Assembly: GCA_013178285.1 (NCBI GenBank)
Contig: JABLXD010000003.1
Coordinates: forward strand, 16,132-80,131
Direction of reading: 5' to 3'
Source: Methanofastidiosum sp.
GTDB lineage: Archaea > Methanobacteriota_B > Thermococci > Methanofastidiosales > Methanofastidiosaceae
DNA length: 64,000 nucleotides
Positions 53,659 through 62,373 of the stretch are shown here, piece by piece (the first letter of the stretch is position 1; each line of letters begins with the position of its first letter). The notes under the pieces were generated by a model. That model ran no database searches. It was not told the DNA's origin and saw only the letters and a list, made by a program, of their open reading frames with translations. Position numbers and translations under genes: made by a program.

Positions 53659-53927
53659 AGCAAATTCTTTTTTAATCCTTTAACATCTTTTTCAACATTC
53701 TTTATGGCCTCAAGGAGGGCATCCTTTGGTGATACGGAGCCATCAGTGTTGATTATGAATCTTGGCCTTTTCCTGTCAAGGAGAGGATGGTCAATCTTGT
53801 AAGCTGCAACTGTAACTTTTTTATTTTTTAATAATGCCTCTCTCAATACGTTACAAAGTGTGTGATCTTCACCAATAATTCTAAATTCCATTAAATTTCC
53901 TTCATTTTTTAATACTTCAATATCCAA
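53655..53927 (-). CDS. rpoL: DNA-directed RNA polymerase subunit L
   Basis: 90 residues from a TTG at 53927, chosen because AGGTGA is five bases upstream and the family begins at this point (DIEVLKNEGNLMEFRIIGED). The RpoL core HTLCNVLREALL, AAYKIDHPLL and FIINTDGSVSPKDALLEAI follow. It pairs with RpoD in the alpha-like dimer. The gene begins 1 bp after the DUF2067 stop. An in-frame ATG at 53942 would place the start inside DUF2067. Confidence 0.94.
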   Translation of the reverse strand: MDIEVLKNEGNLMEFRIIGEDHTLCNVLREALLKNKKVTVAAYKIDHPLLDRKRPRFIINTDGSVSPKDALLEAIKNVEKDVKGLKKNLL

Positions 53928-53928
53928 A

Positions 53929-54519
53929 TTACTCACCTGCATACTCTCTTAGATATGAAAGAGCATCGTCGTAGCTTATATTTAAAGATACCGTTTCTGT
54001 ATCGTTAAAAATCTTTTCATCTATGCCCACATTCAAAAGCTCTGAAGATAAGAGATCAAACTCCATTGCGACCCTTACTATGATTTCTGTCACAGGCTTT
54101 GATACTCCTTCGAGGTCCTGTAAAAGGTAGGAGATATCTCCTGCAACTTCTGCAGCAACTGACGCATGTGCAGTGGAAACTACATTTTCCCTGTCGACTT
54201 CAAAGGAGTAGCCCTTGTCATTTAAGACCGCTTTTAGAAGTTTTACCGGAACAGTTGCACCTGCAATTTTAGAGATGCTGTCTAAGGTATAGCTATAAAT
54301 ACCCTTGTCTTCCTTGATCTCCTTTTCTTTCTGCTCTTCCAAGAAGCTTTTAATTGAGTGAACAACGTCCCCCATACTGCCGGGATTTAATACTTTGACC
54401 TTCAACGTATCATCAGATACATTAAAAGTAATATCTTCAAATTTAGAAAGAAAACGGGCAATTTCTACTTTTTCATTGCCCTTTATTTTAAAACTTAATA
54501 CTCTTGTTTTTCTCTTCAT
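53929..54519 (-). CDS. DUF2067 family protein
   Basis: 196 residues, soluble. RVLSFKIKGNEKVEIARFLS at the start and a central SISKIAGATVPVKLLKAVL, then STAHASVAAEVAGDISYLL are consistent with archaeal DUF2067. The gene is commonly located between csl4 and rpoL, as here. A role in RNA metabolism is inferred from this neighbourhood alone. It starts 4 bp after the csl4 stop. Confidence 0.75.
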   Translation of the reverse strand: MKRKTRVLSFKIKGNEKVEIARFLSKFEDITFNVSDDTLKVKVLNPGSMGDVVHSIKSFLEEQKEKEIKEDKGIYSYTLDSISKIAGATVPVKLLKAVLNDKGYSFEVDRENVVSTAHASVAAEVAGDISYLLQDLEGVSKPVTEIIVRVAMEFDLLSSELLNVGIDEKIFNDTETVSLNISYDDALSYLREYAGE

Positions 54520-54523
54520 CTTA

Positions 54524-55108
54524 TCATAATTTTGCTTTCAGATAATCATTTGCTGTCTTCCTTGTTTCTTTAGAGCTGCAGTAGTCACACTCAAGTTTTC
54601 CTTCCTTCATCTGAAGAGTTTTCTTACAAACTCCACAAACAGCTCTTATTACTCCAAGGTTATCTTCCGCAGTTGAAAGTCTTACTGCATCGCCCTGAGT
54701 ATCTACAACTCTGGCCCTTACGACGTCTCCATTCCTAAATTCTGTGGAGATAGTTTTTACATACTTTTTGTCGGTCTGCGAAACATATATTCTTGCCTTT
54801 GTATTGGCTGAAAGCTTTTTGTCTGCGTACCCTTCTAAAGCTAGGAGGTCTACGTAAACCATCTGTGGTTTAACTGATACTACCTCTCCGTAGACGATAT
54901 CCCCTTCTTTTACCTGTGGCACAACATTTGTTTTCGAAATAACACTTGCACTTCTTCTTGACATGTCAAGTTCTAAATCCCCTACCAGTGTAGCATATAT
55001 CTTCCCATTCTCTTCATATGCACCGTTTCCTGGTAAAAATTCTTCGGCGACCCCTATGTAGTCACCTGGTATAACAAATTCTTTTTTAGTCTCTCCGTTT
55101 GCTTCCAT
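54524..55108 (-). CDS. csl4: exosome subunit Csl4
   Basis: 194 residues from the second of two adjacent ATGs, the better-spaced one behind GAGGTG. N-terminal domain (FVIPGDYIGVAEEFLPGNGA), S1 domain (VKEGDIVYGEVVSVKPQMVYV) and C-terminal zinc ribbon (CGVCKKTL, CDYCSSKE) form the Csl4 layout. It caps the exosome and recruits DnaG in archaea. The other exosome genes are 25 kb away. Its start overlaps the METTL5-like gene by about 23 bp. Confidence 0.95.
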   Translation of the reverse strand: MEANGETKKEFVIPGDYIGVAEEFLPGNGAYEENGKIYATLVGDLELDMSRRSASVISKTNVVPQVKEGDIVYGEVVSVKPQMVYVDLLALEGYADKKLSANTKARIYVSQTDKKYVKTISTEFRNGDVVRARVVDTQGDAVRLSTAEDNLGVIRAVCGVCKKTLQMKEGKLECDYCSSKETRKTANDYLKAKL

Positions 55109-55730
55109 CATAACACCTCATGAATCTATAAAGTTCAACTTCAATCAGTACCTTCCGTTTCTTATGAACCTCAAACATTGCTTTTATAGGAAAATTATAC
55201 TTCTGCATCTCAACAAGCTCAAATCCATTTTCCAATGCAACATTCCTTATGAAATCATAGTTCCCTTTCTTGTGCAAGGAATACACAACATCTCCTATTT
55301 CAAAAGCCTTTTTCAAAAAATTGGTATCCATCTTCCTCTTTTTTGTACCAAAAGGCGGATTTTGAATAATAGTGTCCCCTCGCAGGAGGACGTCTAAAAC
55401 GTCACCATCCTTAATCTCGTATTCTCCTAAGATTTCATCACTTTTTAAAGTTAATGTTTTTAAATTATCATTCAAAATAGCTATAGCTCTTTTATCTTTC
55501 TCTACAAAATATACTTTTTTAGCACCTAATAAGAGGGAAGCTATACCAAGTCGGCCTGTACCGGCACCAAGATCGACTACAGTCTTACCTTCTATGTCTC
55601 CTCTGTGATAGGCAAATAGAACAATTTCACTTGCTATATTCCCTGGAGTAGTGTACTGCTCCTCAAACATATCAGGGTCTTCCATCTCCCTTAGATTCGA
55701 AAGAAAGATTTCAAGCTGCTTTTTTCTCAC
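55086..55730 (-). CDS. METTL5-like rRNA adenine methyltransferase (COG2263)
   Basis: 214 residues from the GTG at 55730 (an in-frame TTG at 55748 is alternative). The family N terminus RKKQLEIFLSNL and LEQY-like EEQYTTPGNIASEIV, SAM motif VVDLGAGTGRLGIASLLLGA, and the catalytic NPPFG motif (IIQNPPFGTKKR) are intact. METTL5 methylates N6 of an adenosine in small-subunit rRNA. A TATA-like ATTTTTATAC is centred 26 bp before the GTG, supporting a leaderless start. It overlaps csl4. Confidence 0.88.
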   Translation of the reverse strand: MRKKQLEIFLSNLREMEDPDMFEEQYTTPGNIASEIVLFAYHRGDIEGKTVVDLGAGTGRLGIASLLLGAKKVYFVEKDKRAIAILNDNLKTLTLKSDEILGEYEIKDGDVLDVLLRGDTIIQNPPFGTKKRKMDTNFLKKAFEIGDVVYSLHKKGNYDFIRNVALENGFELVEMQKYNFPIKAMFEVHKKRKVLIEVELYRFMRCYDGSKRRD

Positions 55731-55744
55731 AAAAATTAAAAATA

Positions 55745-56254
55745 TCAAAGGTATAAAAATCCTACCTTTGATTCTAGAAAGTGTTTTACTCCTTTATTTC
55801 TCATTATGATTTCCATAAGCACTGCCAAGATAATCATTTCAGCAAACGCCTTCATCAAGATTGTGTATACAACAGGCAATGGAAGTCCGTATGGAAGTTT
55901 TAATACTGCAAGAGTTAGGTATGTTAAAAATGCTTCAGGAAGGTACCCAGCAAAGACTGCTATACCAGGTCTTGTCTTTTTGGACAGAATTGCAATAAAA
56001 ATACCTGTTAAGGCTTTAAATGGTGGTACAAAAAAATTCCCGAAGGTTAGGCCTGGCCATATGCCGACTATGAAGCCCGTTATACCTCCAAATATTGGTC
56101 CTAATAATATAGCAGCGAGAACTGTACCGATGTGGGACAGATCAAGATAAACGTTTGGTACCGGCGTTGGGATAAGCAGTATCGTTCCGAAAAGGATTCC
56201 TATTGCTGCAAAGATTGCAGTGAAGGCGATATTCTTTGAACTTTTAGCTTTCAA
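55745..56254 (-). CDS. ECF transporter S component (vitamin-binding membrane subunit)
   Basis: 169 residues from the TTG at 56254, preceded by GGTG; longer forms would run through the promoter (ATTTATATAT, about 56285-56294). Five or six transmembrane helices, with NIAFTAIFAAIGILFG and VYLDLSHIGTVLAAILLGP, then GITGFIVGIWPGLTFGNFF, match energy-coupling-factor S subunits. These capture vitamins or metals and use a shared ATPase module, absent here. The substrate is not identifiable; similarity is to the general ECF-S group. Confidence 0.82.
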   Translation of the reverse strand: MKAKSSKNIAFTAIFAAIGILFGTILLIPTPVPNVYLDLSHIGTVLAAILLGPIFGGITGFIVGIWPGLTFGNFFVPPFKALTGIFIAILSKKTRPGIAVFAGYLPEAFLTYLTLAVLKLPYGLPLPVVYTILMKAFAEMIILAVLMEIIMRNKGVKHFLESKVGFLYL

Positions 56255-56318
56255 TGAAACACCAAAAAAATTAAATAAAAACGATATATAAATATTTGGG
56301 TAGATACTCAAAAATGAG

Positions 56319-58007
56319 TTACATCTCTTCCGGTGCTTTAATACCTAGAAGTGCCAGCGCATTATGTAAAACTATCTTAGTTGCTTTTACAAGTGAAGCT
56401 CTAAACTCTTTATTTGATTCAGCATTTATGACGTGGCACTCGTGATAAAATTCATTGAAGCATTTAGCAACATCATATACATAATTAGAAACGTAATCTG
56501 GTCTATAATCAACTGATGATTTTTCGACTACCTCTGGAAACTCTGAGAGTAAAGATACAAGCTTATACTCCTTTTCATTGAGCTCTTCTATTTCAAATTC
56601 AGATTGTAATTCTCCTAGCTTCTTTAGAATGCTTGATGCCCTTGCATGGGCGTACTGGATATATGGTGCAGTGTCACCTTCAAAGTCTAAAGCCTTCTTC
56701 CAGTTGAAGATGATTCTCTTGTTATTGTCCTTCATCATGCTGTACTTTAGTGCACCCAAGGTAACAATTTCCGATATACTTTCAGCATTTGAGATATTTC
56801 GCTCTCTCACTTGATTCAATGCCTCTTTCTTCACAACATCCTTTAGTTCTGAATAAAGCACAACATTTCCTTCTCTAGAAGACATTTTACCTTCTTCAAG
56901 CATGACAAGCTCGTAAGACAAGTGATAGCATCTTTTCGCCTGTTTAAATCCCATAAGCTCCAATGTTTTGAAAAGCTGCTTGAAGTAAAACTTCTGCTCG
57001 CTCCCAACAACATATAGTGATAGATCAATCTTAAAATCCTGAAACTTTCTCTCTGCAAGTGCAAGGTCCTTTGTTGAGTAAAGTGCGGTACCATCACTTC
57101 TCAATATTACAAACTCATCAAGCCCAAACTCTTTCAGATCAACTATGACTGCCCCATCCTTTTCTTTTGCCACACCTTTGTCCAAAAGCTCCTTTGCTAT
57201 TTTTGTACCTTCATCTTTGACCTCACTCTCATATAAGAAAATATCAAAGTTAACTCCAAGCTCTTTGTAAATCCTGTTGAACTCTTCAAGGCTCCATTCT
57301 CTTGTCATTTGCCAGACATCGATAGTTTTTTTGTCTCCACTATAAAGATTTTTTAAGACAACTTTGTACTCTTCTTGATACTCCTCAGATTCTTTGATTT
57401 TGTTATCGGCTTCAGAATAGACCTTCCCGAGGAACTCCCCCTTGTTATTTTCTGGGATGAAGCTATCATAGAACTTCATATAACCCCATAAGCACTTAGC
57501 AACATGGGCACCTACATCACCAATATAGTTTGCCCTAACAGTTTCATAGCCAGAAAATTCCATTATGTTTGCAAGCGCATCTCCAAGGCACACGTTCCTA
57601 AGATGCCCTATATGAAATGATTTGTGAGTGTTGGGCTGTGAATACTCAACCATTACCTTATCGTTCTTTTTTTCTCCCTTTCCATAAGAGCCATTTTCAG
57701 TAATTATGGATTCAACTGTCTTTTCTGAAAAGTACTTTCTATCAAAAAAGAAGTTTATATAACCGCCAGAAGTCTCTGCCTTCTCTATCCCTTCTGGCAA
57801 AATAATTGTATCTACAATATCCTTTGCAATCTGAATTGGATTCTTTTTTAATCTTTTTGCAAGTTCAAAGGACAGGGGTGTTGCAATATCGCCCAGTTTA
57901 AAATCAGGAGGTCTAGAAAAAACTATCACGATGTCTTTCAAACCAGCCGCTTTTCTTATTGAGTCTTCCAACTCGTTCTTCAATTTTTTGAGCAATATCG
58001 TCCCCAC
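56319..58007 (-). CDS. argS: arginyl-tRNA synthetase
   Basis: 562 residues. The class I HIGH motif is in HKSFHIGHLRNVCLGDAL (about 127-144), followed by ANYIGDVGAHVAKC; the KMSSR-type motif is KMSSREGNVV. The N-terminal Arg-tRNA additional domain and the C-terminal DALR anticodon domain (HALALLGIKAPEEM at the end) are present. The start is a GTG at 58007; a TATA-like element centred about 25 bp upstream supports it, although a TTG at 57995 is possible. It begins 42 bp after the zinc-finger gene. Confidence 0.95.
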   Translation of the reverse strand: MGTILLKKLKNELEDSIRKAAGLKDIVIVFSRPPDFKLGDIATPLSFELAKRLKKNPIQIAKDIVDTIILPEGIEKAETSGGYINFFFDRKYFSEKTVESIITENGSYGKGEKKNDKVMVEYSQPNTHKSFHIGHLRNVCLGDALANIMEFSGYETVRANYIGDVGAHVAKCLWGYMKFYDSFIPENNKGEFLGKVYSEADNKIKESEEYQEEYKVVLKNLYSGDKKTIDVWQMTREWSLEEFNRIYKELGVNFDIFLYESEVKDEGTKIAKELLDKGVAKEKDGAVIVDLKEFGLDEFVILRSDGTALYSTKDLALAERKFQDFKIDLSLYVVGSEQKFYFKQLFKTLELMGFKQAKRCYHLSYELVMLEEGKMSSREGNVVLYSELKDVVKKEALNQVRERNISNAESISEIVTLGALKYSMMKDNNKRIIFNWKKALDFEGDTAPYIQYAHARASSILKKLGELQSEFEIEELNEKEYKLVSLLSEFPEVVEKSSVDYRPDYVSNYVYDVAKCFNEFYHECHVINAESNKEFRASLVKATKIVLHNALALLGIKAPEEM

Positions 58008-58049
58008 AGAAAAACTAAGTAGAATCTTTTTATCGTTTTTGGTTAGAAA

Positions 58050-58643
58050 TTAAAAATTTAAGAAGATTTTTGTAGTGGTCTCTTCTCCTCCTAACCCTAT
58101 ATTCAGGAATGGAATGCTTCCTTCATTTAATACATAATAGATCACAACAGCATTTATTATTAAGAGGGCTACAACTAGAAGGATAAACAATAACTTCTTC
58201 TTTGATATGCCCGCTCTCTTCCTTGGTGCTTCTCTCCTTCTAAGAGTTTTACCTCTCTCTACCATCGGGCTCATTGGTGGCACATCTAGTCTCTGTATAT
58301 CTTTTACTTGAGTGGATTCATCGGGGTAGAAATCACCTTTCATCCTCTCTGGGATTTCCTCATCAGTTATCCCTTCTTTTTCAAAACTTTCTTCAACAGG
58401 GGATAAAGGCTCTTCCTTCTGTTCTATATCAACCTCTTCAACAAAGACATCCTTGTTTTCATCTTTTCTAAAAATTTCTGTTGGTTTACCGAGTCTTACA
58501 TGTGCAACGTTTAGAATTTTGCCGCAGTTTGGGCATGGCTGTTCTTCAATACACGTGAAATGAAAGGTCATGTTACAGTAACTGCAGTAGCACATCTCTA
58601 GATTGTCCTTTATCCTTTTGCTACAAATGCCACAAGTTTCCAT
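58050..58643 (-). CDS. membrane protein with an N-terminal PHD/RING-like zinc finger
   Basis: 197 residues. The first 40 hold a C4HC3 finger: Cys-4, 7, 20, 23, His-28, Cys-31, 37 and 40 (CGICSK, CSYCNMTFHFTC, CPNCG). This order and the C-x2-C-x12-C-x2-C-x4-H-x2-C core equal eukaryotic PHD/RING fingers, though the last loop is short. A 100-residue acidic, disordered linker, a basic patch (RRREAPRKRAGISKKK) and one transmembrane helix (about 150-172) follow. The finger should face the cytosol. Function unknown; a binding platform is more likely than a ubiquitin-type ligase. Confidence 0.72.
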   Translation of the reverse strand: METCGICSKRIKDNLEMCYCSYCNMTFHFTCIEEQPCPNCGKILNVAHVRLGKPTEIFRKDENKDVFVEEVDIEQKEEPLSPVEESFEKEGITDEEIPERMKGDFYPDESTQVKDIQRLDVPPMSPMVERGKTLRRREAPRKRAGISKKKLLFILLVVALLIINAVVIYYVLNEGSIPFLNIGLGGEETTTKIFLNF

Positions 58644-58742
58644 GTTTATTTTTTTATTTATAGATATAAAAAGTTTAGCGTGTCTAGTGGCTATAAACCA
58701 TAAATCATTTATATCGAGAAAAGTTAGATTATACCAGATAAG

Positions 58743-59585
58743 ATGAAAGCAAACGAACCCTTAGATGATTTGACGATTAATGATTTGAAAATAAAAGCTA
58801 ACAAAATTAGAAAAGATATAATTGAAATGATCTATTCTGCAAAGTCGGGCCACCCCGGTGGATCTCTTTCTTCAGCAGATATCGTGACATCGCTATATTT
58901 CCATATAATGAATCACGACCCAAAAAATCCTTCTTGGAGCGGGAGAGACAGATTCATTTTGAGTAAGGGCCACGCATGTCCTTCGCTATATGCAGCGCTT
59001 GCAGAATCCGGTTACTTTGATGTTAGTGAACTAAAGAAGTTAAGAAAACCGGAGTGCCTCCTACAGGGCCACCCATGCACAAAGACCCCTGGCATTGAAA
59101 TATCAACGGGTTCTTTGGGCCAGGGATTATCTATAGCAACAGGCATTGCATTGGGGCTCAGGCTCGATGGTAGCCCGTCTAGAGTATTTGTAGTACTAGG
59201 TGATGGGGAGCTTCAGTCAGGCCAGGTCTGGGAAGCCATGATGGCAGCACCAAACTTTAAGCTTGGAAATCTCACAGCAATAATAGATAGAAACATGCTT
59301 CAGATTGATGGGCCAACGGAGAAGGTCATGGCAATTGAGCCGCTCAAAGACAAGCTCAAGGCATTCAACTGGCAAGTTTATGAGATTGATGGCCACAACA
59401 TCAGAGAAATAATTGAAACTGTAAATGAAGGATTAAAGATTACAGATAAACCTAAAATAATTATCGCACATACTGTCAAAGGAAAAGGGGTATCATTCAT
59501 GGAGAACAATGTAGGGTTCCACGGTAAATCACCAACCGATGAGGAGTTTAAGATTGCAATGAAGGAGCTGGAGGCGAGTTCATGA
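58743..59585 (+). CDS. tktA: transketolase, N-terminal (TPP-binding) subunit
   Basis: 280 residues. AKSGHPGGSLSSADIVTSLY binds the TPP diphosphate side, SKGHACPSLYAALAE and LVLGDGELQSGQVWEA-type motif (here VVLGDGELQSGQVWEA) hold the Mg/TPP site. It equals the first half of bacterial transketolase. Split transketolases are usual in archaea and some bacteria. The 3' end overlaps the C-terminal subunit gene by 4 bp. A TATA-like ATTTATATCG lies about 33 bp upstream. Confidence 0.94.
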   Translation: MKANEPLDDLTINDLKIKANKIRKDIIEMIYSAKSGHPGGSLSSADIVTSLYFHIMNHDPKNPSWSGRDRFILSKGHACPSLYAALAESGYFDVSELKKLRKPECLLQGHPCTKTPGIEISTGSLGQGLSIATGIALGLRLDGSPSRVFVVLGDGELQSGQVWEAMMAAPNFKLGNLTAIIDRNMLQIDGPTEKVMAIEPLKDKLKAFNWQVYEIDGHNIREIIETVNEGLKITDKPKIIIAHTVKGKGVSFMENNVGFHGKSPTDEEFKIAMKELEASS

Positions 59586-60523
59586 CGGGATTTGGAGTTC
59601 CAAGGGACGCATATGGAGAAGTTCTCACAGAGCTTGGAGAAACAAGGAAAGACATAGTCGTGCTTGACGCTGATCTATCCTCTTCAACAAAGACTTCATC
59701 ATTTGGGAAGAAGTTCCCCGACAGGTTCTTTAATATCGGTATAGCTGAGCAGAACATGATGGGTATCTCTGCAGGCCTTGCTACAACGGGAAAGACAGTA
59801 TTTGCTTCATCCTTTGCTATGTTTGCCGTTGGGAGAGTTTATGATCAAATAAGACAATCTATAGCGTACCCCAAGATGAATGTGAAGATTGTTGCAACTC
59901 ACGCAGGGATCACAGTCGGTGAAGATGGCGTGTCTCACCAGATGATTGAGGATATTTCACTCATGTGTGCCCTTCCAAATATGAAAGTCATTGTACCAGC
60001 CGACACATTTGAAACAAAGAAGACGATAAGGGAGATATCTCTAGAAAAGGGCCCAACTTATGTAAGACTTGGCAGAAGCAAAGTTCCAAACGTATTCGAA
60101 AGCGAAGATGAAATAAAGTTGGGGAAGGCCGCAACTCTAGTTGACGGAGACGACATCACAATAATTGCATCAGGCATTATGGTATCAAAATCTCTCGAGG
60201 CTGCACAGAAATTAAAGTCTGAAGGTATTTCTGCAGGTGTAGTTAATCTTAGCACACTGAAACCAATTGACAGGCAGGCTATAATCAAATCTGCAAAGAA
60301 AACAGGCTGTGTAGTCACAGCCGAAGAACACAACATCTATATTGGCATGGGAGCACTTGTTTCATCGATAATCTCTGAAGAGTATCCCGTTCCAATTTTA
60401 AGGTGTGGTATAAAGGATACATTTGCCCAGAGCGGAGATTATGAGCTTTTGATGCAAATATACAATTTAACAGCCGATGAAATATATAAATTGTCAAAAA
60501 ATGTTATAACGATGAAAAAATAA
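59582..60523 (+). CDS. tktB: transketolase, C-terminal (pyrimidine-binding) subunit
   Basis: 313 residues. [40 protein letters not shown] (Glu that activates TPP), and [20 protein letters not shown] are conserved, with the transketolase C-terminal domain ([16 protein letters not shown]). It completes the enzyme with the upstream subunit and moves two-carbon units between sugar phosphates. It is coupled to the N-subunit gene by a 4-bp overlap and followed by transaldolase. Confidence 0.94.
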   Translation: MTGFGVPRDAYGEVLTELGETRKDIVVLDADLSSSTKTSSFGKKFPDRFFNIGIAEQNMMGISAGLATTGKTVFASSFAMFAVGRVYDQIRQSIAYPKMNVKIVATHAGITVGEDGVSHQMIEDISLMCALPNMKVIVPADTFETKKTIREISLEKGPTYVRLGRSKVPNVFESEDEIKLGKAATLVDGDDITIIASGIMVSKSLEAAQKLKSEGISAGVVNLSTLKPIDRQAIIKSAKKTGCVVTAEEHNIYIGMGALVSSIISEEYPVPILRCGIKDTFAQSGDYELLMQIYNLTADEIYKLSKNVITMKK

Positions 60524-60548
60524 TCATATTATTAATAGAGGAGATAAA

Positions 60549-61202
60549 ATGAAGTTTTTTTTAGATACTGCAAATATTGAACAGATTAGGGATGCAGCAA
60601 GCCTTGGATTGATTGAAGGTGTTACAACAAACCCCTCACTGATCTCTAAAGAAAAGAAACCTTTCAAGGAAATAATTCAGGAAATATGCAAGATTGTAGA
60701 TGGGCCAATATCGGCCGAAGTCACATGTTCTGATTATAAAGGGATGATAGAAGAGGCATTAAAGTTATCTGACATCCACAAAAATATTGTAATAAAAGTT
60801 CCAATCACAAAAGATGGATTAAAGGCAGTGAAGTCATTATCCGAGCAAGGTGTAAAGACGAATGTTACTCTCATATTTTCTGCAACACAAGCACTTCTCG
60901 CTGCAAAAGCAGGAGCATCTTACGTATCTCCATTCGTTGGAAGATTAGATGACATATCAACTGACGGTATGAACCTCGTAGCAGAGATCCAACAGATTTA
61001 CAGAAACTACTTTTTTGAAACTGAGGTTATAATTGCAAGTATCAGACACCCAATTCATGTCCTACAGGCTGCAATGATGGGCGCAGACATCGCTACCGTT
61101 CCATATGATGTTTTGATGAAGCTTATCAAACACCCCCTTACAGATATAGGCATTGAGAAGTTCATGTGCGACTGGAAAAAGGTAGAGCACAAGGAGATTT
61201 AA
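60549..61202 (+). CDS. tal: transaldolase, short (TalC/fructose-6-phosphate aldolase-like) type
   Basis: 217 residues. [31 protein letters not shown], Schiff-base lysine near residue 84 in [32 protein letters not shown] and [11 protein letters not shown] fit the small transaldolase group. It exchanges three-carbon units between sedoheptulose and fructose phosphates, working with transketolase. AGAGGAGATAAA precedes the ATG. Members of this clade can be true transaldolases or fructose-6-phosphate aldolases; pathway context favours the former. Confidence 0.92.
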   Translation: MKFFLDTANIEQIRDAASLGLIEGVTTNPSLISKEKKPFKEIIQEICKIVDGPISAEVTCSDYKGMIEEALKLSDIHKNIVIKVPITKDGLKAVKSLSEQGVKTNVTLIFSATQALLAAKAGASYVSPFVGRLDDISTDGMNLVAEIQQIYRNYFFETEVIIASIRHPIHVLQAAMMGADIATVPYDVLMKLIKHPLTDIGIEKFMCDWKKVEHKEI

Positions 61203-61205
61203 TTC

Positions 61206-61877
61206 ATGGCAAAACTTGCACCTTCAATTCTTTCTGCTGACTTTTCTAGATTAGGTGATGATATCATGGAAGCAGAAAATGCAGGTGCAGACATAATCCA
61301 CGTAGATGTGATGGACGGTCACTTTGTTCCAAACATTACAATAGGCCCACTAGTTGTAGAAGCAGTTTCAAAGATAACTTCTCTTCCTATAGATGTCCAC
61401 CTTATGATAGAAAACCCCTCAGATTACGTGGAACTTTTTTCAAAAGCCCTTGATAAAGAAAATAGGGATATTTCTTTAGATTATGTATCTTTTCACATTG
61501 AAGCATCATACCACCCACACAGATTATTGAATAGAATCAAGGAGTTAAATGTAAAGTCAGGAATAGCTTTGAATCCTTCTACGCCAGTTAGTACAATAAC
61601 TCATCTTTTGGACTCAATGGATCTACTTATTATAATGACAGTAAACCCAGGATTTGGAGGGCAGAGCTTCATTGAAACAATGCTCCCCAAGATTAAAGAG
61701 GCCAAGAAACTAGTCAAGGGCCATGATATAGAGATTTTAGTAGATGGCGGGGTCACAGAAAAAAACATTAAGAAGATTAGAGACGCAGGTGCAGATATTC
61801 TTGTAGCAGGCTCCGCAGTTTTCAATAAAAAAGATAGTATAAAAAATAATATTATTCGACTAAAGGCTCTGGTCTAG
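61206..61877 (+). CDS. rpe: ribulose-phosphate 3-epimerase
   Basis: 223 residues, TIM barrel. LAPSILSADFSRLGDDI, HVDVMDGHFVPNITIGP (metal ligands), PIDVHLMIENP, the GIALNPSTPV strand, MTVNPGFGGQSFI and EILVDGGVTEKNIK are all diagnostic. It interconverts ribulose-5-phosphate and xylulose-5-phosphate and closes the operon tktA-tktB-tal-rpe, 3 bp after transaldolase. Its last 26 bp overlap the convergent marker 9 gene. Confidence 0.95.
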   Translation: MAKLAPSILSADFSRLGDDIMEAENAGADIIHVDVMDGHFVPNITIGPLVVEAVSKITSLPIDVHLMIENPSDYVELFSKALDKENRDISLDYVSFHIEASYHPHRLLNRIKELNVKSGIALNPSTPVSTITHLLDSMDLLIIMTVNPGFGGQSFIETMLPKIKEAKKLVKGHDIEILVDGGVTEKNIKKIRDAGADILVAGSAVFNKKDSIKNNIIRLKALV

Positions 61878-62310
61878 AAAGCTCATATTCTAGAAGCTCT
61901 TTTACCTTTTCTTTGTTTCTAGCCTTTTTTAGTATTTCAACACAGAGCTTTCTCTTCAATGCAAAATATTTTTCGTATGCTTCTTCGTCTTTGTACTTTG
62001 TTGTTAAGGCTATGTCTCTTCCACCCATACACCCGCTTCTTCTCATACAGCAGTAAGAAAGAGATTTGAAGCAGACAAGTTCACTATCCCAGTCATGTTC
62101 TTTTGAGAATTTGTCCTTTATTTCGATGTACTCTTCTTTAGTTATTCCAAGCTCTTCCAAAGCTTTAGGAAGGCCGCATTTGAATGAAAATGTCAGAGGG
62201 TATCCGGGATGGCAGCAGAATGCAATTGCTCTTAGGTCTCCTCCGTAGCATATAGGAACAGGTGCAAACTTCCAGCCGGGAACCATTCTGGTGTTGTTTG
62301 GATTTATCAT
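61852..62310 (-). CDS. mmp9: probable methanogenesis marker protein 9
   Basis: 152 residues rich in cysteine. FCCHPGYPLTFSFKC, a helical LEELGITKEEYIEIKDKFSK and CFKSLSYCCMRRSGCMGGRD fit the marker 9 domain, with its paired CC motifs and conserved Lys/Arg-rich end. The cysteines suggest an iron-sulfur or other metal site. The role in methanogenesis is not established. It is far from the other marker genes and overlaps rpe convergently by 26 bp. The assignment rests on motif memory and is moderately certain. Confidence 0.65.
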   Translation of the reverse strand: MINPNNTRMVPGWKFAPVPICYGGDLRAIAFCCHPGYPLTFSFKCGLPKALEELGITKEEYIEIKDKFSKEHDWDSELVCFKSLSYCCMRRSGCMGGRDIALTTKYKDEEAYEKYFALKRKLCVEILKKARNKEKVKELLEYELSRPEPLVE

Positions 62311-62373
62311 TGAAAGAACGGTTGATAAGAAGTTTATAAGCGTTGTTCTTAAAATAAAAAGAAAAAAATTAAA

